Notes under the pieces: generated by a model
What the model was told of the DNA's origin: nothing
Seen by the model: the letters and a program-made list of their open reading frames with translations, nothing else
The model's database searches: none
Shown: positions 52,466-60,418 of the stretch, piece after piece
How the letters are laid out: every line of letters begins with the position of its first letter
Numbering within the stretch: position 1 is the first letter of the stretch
Origin: Motiliproteus sp047633175
GTDB taxonomy: Bacteria; Pseudomonadota; Gammaproteobacteria; Pseudomonadales; Balneatricaceae
Length of the DNA stretch: 64,000 nt
Direction of reading: 5' to 3'
NCBI GenBank assembly: GCA_047633175.1
Contig: JBLIEQ010000001.1
Location: forward strand, 340,914 to 404,913
Position numbers and translations under genes: made by a program

Positions 52466-53866
52466 ATGGCACGTACTGAGCGCAAGTATGGAGAGGTGCA
52501 CCCCTATTGGGCGGCAGGTCCCTTCAAGATTCGACTTCCCTTTATTCATTACCGCTGGGAGATGGCAGAAACCATCCAGGCGCTGATCATGTTCGTGGTC
52601 GCGATGGCGATGATTCCGCTGCTGGAGAAGTACCTCGGCCTGCCCTACGATGTCGCACTCGCCTTCGTGGCGGTCTGCGGTTTCGGCTTTATGCTGCCCA
52701 ACCTCTTAGGCTCACCCTTCGTACCCGGCTGGATTACCCCGGCCATCCCGGTGGTGCTGCTATTTATCGGCCAGTTCGAACCGGGTCCCGAGGCCATCAG
52801 GGCGATGGTGGGACTGCAGCTGGTGGTCACCTTTATCTTCTTCTTCTTGGGCATTACCCGTCTGGGGACCAAGCTGATCACGCTGATCCCCAGTTCCATG
52901 AAAGCGGGCATCCTGCTGGGTGCTGGCATCGCCGCCATCACCGGTGAGATCTCTGAGGGCGGCCGTCTGGCTAACACCCCTATCTCGCTGATGCTGGGCT
53001 TTGCAGTAACCGGTTATGTGCTGTTTTCACTCTCCTTCCGCGATCTGATCGAACGGCATCGCTGGGCGAAGATCATCTCCAGCTACGGCATGGTGCCCGG
53101 CACCTTGGTCGCCATGGGGATCGGCTGGCTCGTTGGCGAATACCAGATGCCGGACATCGAGTTCGGCCTTACCGCCCCTGCGTTCAGCGAGATGTGGAAC
53201 TACCTGCCGTTCAGCGTCGGCTTCCCCGGCCTGGAAATCCTGTGGATGGCGATTCCCACCGCGATCATCGCCTACATCATCGCCTTCGGTGACATCATCG
53301 TCGGCCAGAGCCTGCTGGATAGGGTCGACCATCTGCGTCCGGACGAGAAGATCGAAGTGGATGTCGATCAGGTGCATATCATCACCGGTATCCGTAACCT
53401 GATGCACAGCCTGTTCGCGCCCTACCCGGGCCTTGCCGGACCGCTGTTCACCGGCGCTATGGCGACCATTGCCGAGCGCTATCGCTATGGCCGCGGTGCT
53501 ATGGATACCATCTACAGTGGCGCCGGGATCTTCTGGATCGTCGCCTTCATTGCGCTCTTTATGCTGCCGCTGGTGACCCTGTTCAAGCCGGTACTGCCGA
53601 TCGCACTCTCCATCACCCTGCTGATCACCGGCTACCTGTGCATCAGCGTTGCCGTGGAACAGGTCGATAATGCCACCTCTATGGGTGTCGCTGGCACCAT
53701 GGGTGTCGCGCTGGCGGTCTATGGCGCCGCCTGGGGCCTGGGTGTTGGCATAGTGCTCTATCTGTTGATCGAAAAGCGCAGCAAGCGGGCCCTGGCCGAA
53801 CACGCAGGAGAAGAACCCGAGGAACCCATCCATATCGCGGAGACAGCGTCCGATTACGGTAACTGA
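52466..53866 (+). CDS. NCS2/SulP-fold permease of uncertain substrate
   Basis: Integral membrane protein of 466 residues with about 12-14 hydrophobic segments. It starts MARTERKYGEVHPYWAAGPF, then GLPYDVALAFVAVCGFGFML and SMKAGILLGAGIAAITGEIS, with a mid-protein AYIIAFGDIIVGQSLLDRVD that matches the pseudo-symmetric second repeat of nucleobase/sulfate carriers, and GPLFTGAMATIAERYRYGRG. The arrangement suggests the 7+7 fold of uracil/xanthine permeases, but key substrate residues cannot be judged by eye. A strong hairpin (53931-53970) 64 bases after its stop may terminate it. Confidence 0.65.
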   Translation: MARTERKYGEVHPYWAAGPFKIRLPFIHYRWEMAETIQALIMFVVAMAMIPLLEKYLGLPYDVALAFVAVCGFGFMLPNLLGSPFVPGWITPAIPVVLLFIGQFEPGPEAIRAMVGLQLVVTFIFFFLGITRLGTKLITLIPSSMKAGILLGAGIAAITGEISEGGRLANTPISLMLGFAVTGYVLFSLSFRDLIERHRWAKIISSYGMVPGTLVAMGIGWLVGEYQMPDIEFGLTAPAFSEMWNYLPFSVGFPGLEILWMAIPTAIIAYIIAFGDIIVGQSLLDRVDHLRPDEKIEVDVDQVHIITGIRNLMHSLFAPYPGLAGPLFTGAMATIAERYRYGRGAMDTIYSGAGIFWIVAFIALFMLPLVTLFKPVLPIALSITLLITGYLCISVAVEQVDNATSMGVAGTMGVALAVYGAAWGLGVGIVLYLLIEKRSKRALAEHAGEEPEEPIHIAETASDYGN

Positions 53867-53930
53867 CCCTAACCCTGGAACGAGGGGCTGCGTTACCCGG
53901 CCCCTCGTCTGTTCTCCGTGAAAAAGTGAA

Positions 53931-53970
53931 AAGGGGTCGGAGTGATTTAAACAAATCACTCCGACCCCTT
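53931..53970. repeat. Long inverted repeat (GGGGTCGGAGTGATTT arms), probable terminator
   Basis: Arms of 18 bases (53931-53948 and 53953-53970) are perfect reverse complements around a 4-base loop, followed by a run of T. The arm sequence resembles, but differs from, those at 17480 and 63298. With its T-tract it can terminate the permease transcript. Confidence 0.85.
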
Positions 53971-53994
53971 TTTTTTGTTCTTGGATGTGAAAGT

Positions 53995-54102
53995 GTCAAA
54001 TGTAAGGCCTGACCCCTTCGCCTGTGTGTGAAAGTGTCAAATGTAAGGCCTGACCCCTTCGCCTGCACGCCTGTGAAAGTGTCAAATGTAAGGCCTGACC
54101 CC
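53995..54102. repeat. Three GTCAAATGTAAGGCCTGACC units in tandem
   Basis: Copies start at 53995, 54036 and 54081, each preceded by GTGAAA and followed by CCCTTCGCCTG. They are in one orientation with spacings of 41 and 45 bases. A further CCCTTCGCCTG fragment follows at about 54110. It is the densest cluster of this repeat in the window, at the right end of the accessory block. Confidence 0.9.
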
Positions 54103-54206
54103 TTCGCCTGTGACCCCTTCGCCTGCAGGATGTACGTGCCTAAAAATGCTCCTGCATTTTAGGCATTTCCGCCATCCCTGGCGGTCATATGCCGCGGGCG
54201 CAGGGG

Positions 54207-54321
54207 CCGTTGTCAGTTCCCGACAACAACGGCATACCTGCGTCCCTGCAGGCAATGCGCAGGAGCGGCGATGTACCCGCTAGTTGTCGTCAAACTTTGC
54301 AAAAGATCGCCTGCAGGCAGG
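54207..54321. repeat. 51-bp hairpin repeat and GATCGCCTGCAGGC repeat
   Basis: 54207-54257 is a 51-base unit with the hairpin GTTGTCAGTTCCCGACAAC. Identical copies lie at 63641-63691 and 63904-63954. AAAAGATCGCCTGCAGGCAG (54301-54320) recurs at 63470 and, inverted, at 24485. Just before, 54140-54170 holds GCCTAAAAATGCTCC and its near reverse complement, a further hairpin. Confidence 0.88.
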
Positions 54322-54370
54322 GTGCTTCCGGCAAATTAGCACCCAACCCCTCGCCTGCAACCACACCCCT

Positions 54371-55126
54371 TCACGCCAGTAACAGTTTTACACTCATCAG
54401 GATACAGAGGATCACCACCAGCGGCCGGATCAGCGCCGCGCCTTTGAGTACCACGAGTGTGGCCCCCAGCCGACCACCGATCAGCTGTCCGCCAGCCATC
54501 ACCAACCCCAACGTCCAGACCACCTGGCCACCTAGGATAAAGAACAACAGGGCGGCGACGTTGCTGGTGAAGTTGAGCACCTTGGTATGCGCGGTGGCCT
54601 TCGTTAACCCGAAACCCAACAGGCTGACGAAGCCGATGGCATAAAAGGATCCGGCACCCGGGCCGAAGAAGCCGTCATAAAAACCCACCCCAAAACCGAT
54701 ACTCAGGGCAAACGTCAGCGGACTGATGCGCTGCCGGACATCCTCTTCACCCACCTGCGGCGAGAGCCAGAAGTACAGCGCGATAAGGATCAGCAGCACC
54801 GGAATAACCGCCGTTAAAAATCCGGGATCGAGCTGCTGGATCAATAACGCGCCGAAGGCCGCTCCGACAAAGGTGCAGCCCAGCATCCAGGTCATGCTGC
54901 GCAGATCGACCAGCCCCTTGCGAATAAAATACAGACTCGATGAGAAGGAACCGAAGGTGCCCTGGAGCTTGTTGGTGGCCAGCGCCTGCGCGGGTGTCAG
55001 GCCGGCAAACAGCAGCGCCGGCAGCGCGATCAAGCCCCCTCCGCCGGCGATGGCATCGATAAACCCCGCCAACAGACCGACGCCGAACAACAGCACCAGC
55101 AGTTCATAACTAAGGTTAATTTCCAT
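54371..55126 (-). CDS. TauE/SafE family sulfite/anion exporter (YfcA-like)
   Basis: Membrane protein of 251 residues with about eight hydrophobic segments. The family repeat G-G-G-x-P is seen in DAIAGGGGLIALPALLFAGL and in the second half YDGFFGPGAGSFYAIGFVSL; ATNKLQGTFGSFSS and AHTKVLNFTSNVAALL also match. E. coli YfcA is the closest well-known relative. The substrate is unproven; relatives export sulfite or other sulfonates. It is divergent from gmk, at the junction where the core gene order resumes. Confidence 0.88.
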   Translation of the reverse strand: MEINLSYELLVLLFGVGLLAGFIDAIAGGGGLIALPALLFAGLTPAQALATNKLQGTFGSFSSSLYFIRKGLVDLRSMTWMLGCTFVGAAFGALLIQQLDPGFLTAVIPVLLILIALYFWLSPQVGEEDVRQRISPLTFALSIGFGVGFYDGFFGPGAGSFYAIGFVSLLGFGLTKATAHTKVLNFTSNVAALLFFILGGQVVWTLGLVMAGGQLIGGRLGATLVVLKGAALIRPLVVILCILMSVKLLLA

Positions 55127-55291
55127 CAGAGCATTCTCACCAGCACACCAAGGAGAGCCCTGGCCCCCCTAAATCCCGGCCAGCATAGCATCCGCCTGCT
55201 AAAAACAGACACTGTATTACTGTTCAGGCTCTTTACAGTACAATTAGCGCCAACATCCATGGCTCAAAAATATCCAGGCGGCGACAACTTT

Positions 55292-55909
55292 ATGGCTAAA
55301 GGCACGCTCTATATCATCTCGGCGCCCTCCGGTGCCGGAAAAACCAGTCTGGTGAAGGCACTGACAGGCCTCGATCCTCTGGTCTGCGTCTCCGTCTCAC
55401 ACACCACGCGCGCACCCCGCCCGGGCGAAGTGGATGGCCAGGATTATCACTTTACCGATCACGCTGAATTCGACCGCCGAATCGCCAGTGCGGATTTCCT
55501 GGAACACGCTCGGGTCTTTACCAACCAGTACGGGACCTCCGGTAGCTGGGTGGAGACCGCACTGTCTGCGGGCAAGGATGTGATCCTGGAGATCGATTGG
55601 CAGGGTGCCCAACAGGTTCGCGCGAGGATGCCAGAATCGGTATCGATCTTTATCCTGCCTCCGTCCCGCGAAGCGCTGCAGCAGCGCCTTAACCATCGCG
55701 GCCAGGATTCTGAAGCGGTCATCGATCAGCGCATGGCCGAAGCCGTCACCGAGATGTCACACTTTGAGGAGTTCGATTATCTGGTGATCAATGACCAGTT
55801 TGACCGGTCGCTGACCGAACTCCACGCGATCTTTATTGCCCGGCGTCAGCTGCTCGGACGCCAGCGGCTCCAGCACCAGCAGGTGGTCGAACAGTTACTT
55901 GGAGGCTGA
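55292..55909 (+). CDS. gmk: Guanylate kinase
   Basis: Converts GMP and ATP to GDP and ADP. The P-loop reads SAPSGAGKTS near residue 10; VSHTTRAPRPGEVDGQDYHF and the GMP-binding FTNQYGTS, ILEIDWQGAQQVR and later IDQRMAEAVTEMSHFEEFDY are all standard. ATG 55292 (MAKGTLY) gives 205 residues, the family length; the frame opens 11 codons earlier. In many relatives it follows yicC directly, but here that gene is 32 kb upstream. Confidence 0.96.
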   Translation: MAKGTLYIISAPSGAGKTSLVKALTGLDPLVCVSVSHTTRAPRPGEVDGQDYHFTDHAEFDRRIASADFLEHARVFTNQYGTSGSWVETALSAGKDVILEIDWQGAQQVRARMPESVSIFILPPSREALQQRLNHRGQDSEAVIDQRMAEAVTEMSHFEEFDYLVINDQFDRSLTELHAIFIARRQLLGRQRLQHQQVVEQLLGG

Positions 55910-55911
55910 CA

Positions 55912-55941
55912 GAGAACAGACGGACCGAGAACAGACGGACC
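55912..55941. repeat. 15-bp tandem duplication after gmk
   Basis: Two exact adjacent copies of GAGAACAGACGGACC, with a third partial copy (AATAGACCGACC). Part of the window-wide pattern of short intergenic duplications. Confidence 0.65.
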
Positions 55942-56058
55942 GAAAAATAGACCGACCTGCTTCAAAATCCGCAGCCTCGTAGCTTGCCAACAACGGCCTG
56001 ACCGGCGTATACTGCACGGCTATTTTTAGCACACCCGTAATTAATATCCGAGGTATGT

Positions 56059-56316
56059 ATGGCCCGCGTAACCGTTGAAGATTGCCTAGAACATGTCGAA
56101 AACCGTTTCGAGCTGATTATGGTTTCATCCAAGCGCGCCCGTCAGCTGGCCACCGGCGGCAAAGAGTCTCTGGTTCCCTGGGAAAACGATAAGTGCACGG
56201 TCGTGGCCCTGCGCGAAATCGCGGCGGGACTGATCGATGCCAGCATCCTTGTTGATCGCCCTGCCAGCGTCGAAGAACTGCTTGCAGACGCTCCCGCAGT
56301 TGTCGTCGAAGGCTAA
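56059..56316 (+). CDS. rpoZ: RNA polymerase omega subunit
   Basis: Protein of 85 residues starting MARVTVEDCLEHVENRFELI, followed by SSKRARQL and ALREIAAGLID, the full omega signature. It promotes assembly of RNA polymerase and forms part of a ppGpp site in gammaproteobacteria. The neighbouring spoT, which makes or removes ppGpp, keeps the usual order gmk-rpoZ-spoT. Confidence 0.96.
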   Translation: MARVTVEDCLEHVENRFELIMVSSKRARQLATGGKESLVPWENDKCTVVALREIAAGLIDASILVDRPASVEELLADAPAVVVEG

Positions 56317-56419
56317 CCGCAGGCTAAGAGACGATAAATACGCACTAATTCTCCCTCTGTCGCCGCAGAGGGTGTAATCCCCTGAGTATTCGGCTTTGAT
56401 ACTGTTATAGTCGGTATCT

Positions 56420-58534
56420 ATGGCTAGCATCCAAACCCTATCAGACAATCTCAGCAGCTACCTTGATCCTGAACAGATCAATCGGGTCCGGCGCGCTTAC
56501 TTTTATGCCGAGCAAGCCCACGATGGCCAGCGCCGCAAGAGCGGTGAGCCCTATGTTACTCATCCCCTCGCCGTCGCCACCATCCTGTCCGAAATGAACA
56601 TGGATTACCAAAGCCTGATGGCTGCGATGCTGCATGATGTGATCGAGGATACCCAGGTCAACACCGAGGGCCTGCAGAGCCAGTTTGGCGCTACGGTAAC
56701 CGGCATCGTCGACGGGGTCAGCAAGCTGACCCACCTGAACTTCGAAACCAAGGCCGAAGCCCAGGCCGAAAACTTTCAGAAGATGATGATGGCGATGGCC
56801 AAGGACATTCGGGTCATACTGGTCAAACTTGCCGACCGGCTGCACAACATGCGCACCCTCGGGGTGATGCCGCCAGCAAAACAGCGCCGCATCGCCCGTG
56901 AAACCCTGGACATCTACGCCCCCATCGCCAGCCGGCTGGGGATGCACGATGTCCATATCGAACTCGAGGATCTGGCCTTCCGGGCGTACTACCCGATGCG
57001 CTACAAGATGATCGAAAAAGCGGTCGCCAACGCTCTCGGCAACCGTCGCGACATGCTGGTACGTATAGAGCAGACGCTCACCGGACTGCTGCAGAAAAAG
57101 GAATTCTCATTCAGGGTCATTGGCAGGCAGAAACACCTCTACAGCATCTACCAGAAGATGGTGTCGCAGCGGAAATCGTTCAGCGAGATTATGGATGTTT
57201 TCGCGTTCCGCATCGTCACCGATAACATCGATACCTGTTATCGGATCCTGGGCGCCGTTCACAACCGCTATAAGCCGGTTCCGGGGCGGTTTAAAGATTA
57301 CATCGCCATGCCCAAGGCTAACGGCTACCAGTCACTGCACACCGACCTGTTCGGCGCCAAAGACATTTCCATCGAGATCCAGATCCGCACCGAAGATATG
57401 GACAAGATCGCCAACCAGGGCATCGCCTCTCACAGCAGTTACAAGACCTCTAAAGAGGGCAGTAGACGGATCGAAAACAGTTACAGCCGCGCCCGCCAAT
57501 GGGTTCAAGGGCTGCTGGAGATGCAAAAAACCGCCGCCAGCTCGATCGATTTTATTGAAAGCGTCAAGATCGACCTCTTTCCCGACGAAGTCTATATCTT
57601 TACCCCCAAGGGACGTATCTTCGAACTCCCCAAGGGTGCCACACCGATTGATTTTGCGTATGCCGTGCATACCGATGTGGGCAACAGCTGCGTCTCCTGT
57701 CGCATCAACCGCCGCCTGGCGCCCCTGAGCTCGTCACTCGAAAGCGGCCAAACGGTAGAGATCATCACCACCCCCAGCGCCCAGCCCAATGCGGCCTGGC
57801 TGAGCTTTGTGACCACCGGCAAGGCGCGCTCCAATATCCGCCATTACCTCAAACACAAGCAGCAGGACGAATCCATCAGTCTGGGTACGAGACTGTTGAA
57901 TCAGTGCCTGGCAGGGCTGGACAGCTCCGTCGAAGAGATCAATCCGCTCCAACTCTCCCAGTATCTGCAGGCGTCCGAACTGAACTCCCTGGACGAGCTG
58001 TTGATGGAGATTGGCCTGGGAGACCGTATGGCTTACCTGGTCGCACAGAGACTCCAGCCTGCAGATGAGGGGCTCAAGATCGGCACCGGCGAAGACCACC
58101 CGCTATCGATCAGCGGCAGCGAAGGACTGGTACTTTCCTATGCCCGCTGCTGCCACCCGATTCCGGGCGATCAGATTATGGGACACATCAGCCGCGGCCG
58201 CGGCATCATGGTGCACCGTGATGACTGCCGCAATATCAATGAGTCTCGTAACGACCCTAAGAAATGTTTTCACCTGCACTGGGATAAGCAGGTAGATGAG
58301 GATTTCGACGTCACCCTAAAGATAGAACTAGCGGCGCAGCGCGGTATTATCGCCGCCCTGGCGATCAAAATATCAGAGGCACGTGGCAACATCCAACGGA
58401 TCGATATCGATGAGAATGAGGCCCAGATCAGCATCGTGCAGCTAGATCTTCGAGTACGCAACCGCATCCATCTAGCCCATATCATCAAACGCATCCGCAG
58501 TATAAAATCAGTGACACGTATTATCCGTACCTGA
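56420..58534 (+). CDS. spoT: Bifunctional (p)ppGpp synthetase/hydrolase SpoT
   Basis: Protein of 704 residues. The hydrolase domain has HPLAVATIL and HDVIED (72-77), with the metal-binding His/Asp. The synthetase domain has RFKDYIAMPKANGYQSLHTD and EIQIRTEDMDKIANQGIASH. The TGS domain starts DLFPDEVYIFTPKGRIFELP (about 386), then a helical region, a conserved Cys motif (ARCCHPIPGDQIMG) and a C-terminal ACT domain. It sets the stringent-response alarmone level in response to nutrient stress. The length is normal. No SD is striking before ATG 56420, but MASIQTLSDNLSSYLDPEQI matches the usual N-terminus. Confidence 0.96.
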   Translation: MASIQTLSDNLSSYLDPEQINRVRRAYFYAEQAHDGQRRKSGEPYVTHPLAVATILSEMNMDYQSLMAAMLHDVIEDTQVNTEGLQSQFGATVTGIVDGVSKLTHLNFETKAEAQAENFQKMMMAMAKDIRVILVKLADRLHNMRTLGVMPPAKQRRIARETLDIYAPIASRLGMHDVHIELEDLAFRAYYPMRYKMIEKAVANALGNRRDMLVRIEQTLTGLLQKKEFSFRVIGRQKHLYSIYQKMVSQRKSFSEIMDVFAFRIVTDNIDTCYRILGAVHNRYKPVPGRFKDYIAMPKANGYQSLHTDLFGAKDISIEIQIRTEDMDKIANQGIASHSSYKTSKEGSRRIENSYSRARQWVQGLLEMQKTAASSIDFIESVKIDLFPDEVYIFTPKGRIFELPKGATPIDFAYAVHTDVGNSCVSCRINRRLAPLSSSLESGQTVEIITTPSAQPNAAWLSFVTTGKARSNIRHYLKHKQQDESISLGTRLLNQCLAGLDSSVEEINPLQLSQYLQASELNSLDELLMEIGLGDRMAYLVAQRLQPADEGLKIGTGEDHPLSISGSEGLVLSYARCCHPIPGDQIMGHISRGRGIMVHRDDCRNINESRNDPKKCFHLHWDKQVDEDFDVTLKIELAAQRGIIAALAIKISEARGNIQRIDIDENEAQISIVQLDLRVRNRIHLAHIIKRIRSIKSVTRIIRT

Positions 58535-58586
58535 GCCCTATCTAGCTGTTTATAGAAGCATCTATCCAACTATTCACCTATCTATC

Positions 58587-58622
58587 GACCTAACTATTGA
58601 CCTAACTATTGACCTAACTACT
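58587..58622. repeat. Three 12-bp tandem units before ridA
   Basis: GACCTAACTATT is repeated three times, the last copy imperfect, with similar CTATC/CACCTA text before and after. It separates spoT from ridA by more than the usual distance. Confidence 0.7.
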
Positions 58623-58651
58623 CACCTACAACCCACCACACCGAGGCTTGC

Positions 58652-59038
58652 ATGAGCAATCGAGCAATTATCCAGACAAACAACGCGCCCCAGGCGATCG
58701 GCCCTTATTCTCAGGCCGTCAAAGTGGGCGGCACCGTCTATCTGTCGGGCCAGATCCCTCTGGTGCCGGCTACGCTGGAGTTGGTCGAGGGGGATTTTTC
58801 TGCGCAGGTGGTGCAGGTCTTTGAGAACCTCAGTGCCGTTTGTGTGGCCTCCGGCGGATCGCTGCAGCAAATCGTTAAACTCAACATCTTCCTGACCGAC
58901 CTGAGCCACTTCGCCACTGTTAATGAGATCATGACGCGCTACTTCCAGCAGCCCTATCCGGCGCGTGCCGCCATAGGCGTAGCCCAGCTACCTAAGGGCG
59001 CGACTGTCGAGATGGATGGCATCCTGGTTATCGACTGA
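58652..59038 (+). CDS. ridA: RidA family enamine/imine deaminase
   Basis: Protein of 128 residues of the YjgF/RidA family, which hydrolyses reactive 2-aminoacrylate and related enamines. Signature blocks: APQAIGPYSQAVKVGGTVYL, SGQIPLVP, and YPARAAIGVAQLPKGATVEM, which holds the catalytic Arg. The position after spoT is typical for pseudomonads and relatives. Confidence 0.95.
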   Translation: MSNRAIIQTNNAPQAIGPYSQAVKVGGTVYLSGQIPLVPATLELVEGDFSAQVVQVFENLSAVCVASGGSLQQIVKLNIFLTDLSHFATVNEIMTRYFQQPYPARAAIGVAQLPKGATVEMDGILVID

Positions 59039-59129
59039 GACCCCGTTCATCATTATCGCGCTGCAGATTCTTTGACGAGGGCTTTCAGACTGAAACCGCT
59101 CTGACTTAATGCTTACCAGGACACTCACT

Positions 59130-60407
59130 ATGAGCAAGCCAAGCCTTCGCATCGTAATGCTCAGCGACGATAAGGGACGTGTTCTCGTTATCCTTCCCTA
59201 TGGCGAACTACTCAACCTGGTCAGCGTCTGGAAGCACACCCGCAGACAGCTGCAGCCGCTATCGGGGCATGATTCGAAAGCCTTTTTTAATCAACCGGCA
59301 CTCTATCACAGCAAGGGAGTAGCCCGGCTGCTGGAACTGCCGGTACTGGCCGACTCCGAGTGCTCATTCGATAGCAATTTTGAGGTAATCGAGCCCGGCA
59401 GCGGACGCATCCTTATACTGACTGCGGCCCTGTTCATAGATCACCTGCAGCAGTTCAAGCTCAGCATCACCACAGATACCATCGATGCCAAACAGATTGA
59501 CGGAGATGACGCGACCCTGATCACCCGATCGGTAGAAAAATTTACCAGCCTGAGGATCAGACAGAGACTCGAGGAGACGCTGGGCCTGCCGACACTGCCG
59601 CTGACCGCGCAGAAGATTATCGAGCTGCGCTCCAATCCGAATGCCGGCATCAATGACCTGGTGCCTATTATCCAGAGGGATCCCAGCCTATCGGCTCAGG
59701 TAATGAGCTGGGCCGCATCGCCCTACTATGCGGCGCCCGGCAGCATTGATTCGATTCATGATGCGATCGTGCGGGTTCTGGGTTATGACCTGGTGGTCAA
59801 CCTGGCACTGGGTGCAGCTATGGGGCGCATACTCAAGCTGCCGACAGACACCCCTCGCGGCGCCACCCCCTACTGGGTGCAAGCAACATTTTGCGCCACC
59901 CTGGCCGAAAGCCTCTGCCAACAGATGCCCGTAGAACAACGACCGCTTCCTGGTCTTGTGTATCTGACCGGCCTGCTGCATAACTTCGGCTATCTCATCC
60001 TCTCCCATGTGTTCCCGCCACAATTCTCGCTGGTATCACGCTATATCGAAGCCAATCCACACCTACATCATGAATATACAGAGAAGCAGATCCTCAACGT
60101 AACCCGCGAGCAGATCGGCTGCTGGCTAGCAGAGACCTGGAACCTTCCTGCCGAGGTCAGTATAGGGATTCGCTACCAGAACACCCCCGAGTATACGCAG
60201 GAGCATCATAGCTATGCGCGGCTGATCGACCTGACTCTGCGGGTAATGCGAATGAACGGTGTGGGAGACGGTCCTGTGGGCCACATTCCTGATATGCTCT
60301 ACCAGCAGCTGGGCCTGGAGGCGCACAGGGTTCAGGACAGCTTTGATCTGATGCAGACCAAGACCGGCAACCTTGAAGAGACGGGGCCGTTCCTTAAAGC
60401 CGGCTGA
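59130..60407 (+). CDS. HDOD domain protein with N-terminal YbaK-like region
   Basis: Protein of 425 residues. The N-terminal 150 residues resemble the aminoacyl-tRNA deacylase (YbaK/ProX) fold seen in several HDOD proteins; this is weakly supported. The HDOD domain starts at LPTLPLTAQKIIELRSNPNA and continues with IIQRDPSLSAQVMSWAASPY, IDSIHDAIVRVLGYDLVVNL and VYLTGLLHNFGYLILS. HDOD proteins lack hydrolase activity and act in signalling or post-transcriptional control. ATG 59130 has AGGA about 8 bases upstream and is preferred to 59109. Confidence 0.85.
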   Translation: MSKPSLRIVMLSDDKGRVLVILPYGELLNLVSVWKHTRRQLQPLSGHDSKAFFNQPALYHSKGVARLLELPVLADSECSFDSNFEVIEPGSGRILILTAALFIDHLQQFKLSITTDTIDAKQIDGDDATLITRSVEKFTSLRIRQRLEETLGLPTLPLTAQKIIELRSNPNAGINDLVPIIQRDPSLSAQVMSWAASPYYAAPGSIDSIHDAIVRVLGYDLVVNLALGAAMGRILKLPTDTPRGATPYWVQATFCATLAESLCQQMPVEQRPLPGLVYLTGLLHNFGYLILSHVFPPQFSLVSRYIEANPHLHHEYTEKQILNVTREQIGCWLAETWNLPAEVSIGIRYQNTPEYTQEHHSYARLIDLTLRVMRMNGVGDGPVGHIPDMLYQQLGLEAHRVQDSFDLMQTKTGNLEETGPFLKAG

Positions 60408-60418
60408 CCCTAGGAGAG

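Noticed and set aside
53995..54102. Three regular repeats as a CRISPR array
   Set aside because: Only three units with 41-45 base periods; the intervening text is itself repeated rather than unique, and no cas gene is present.
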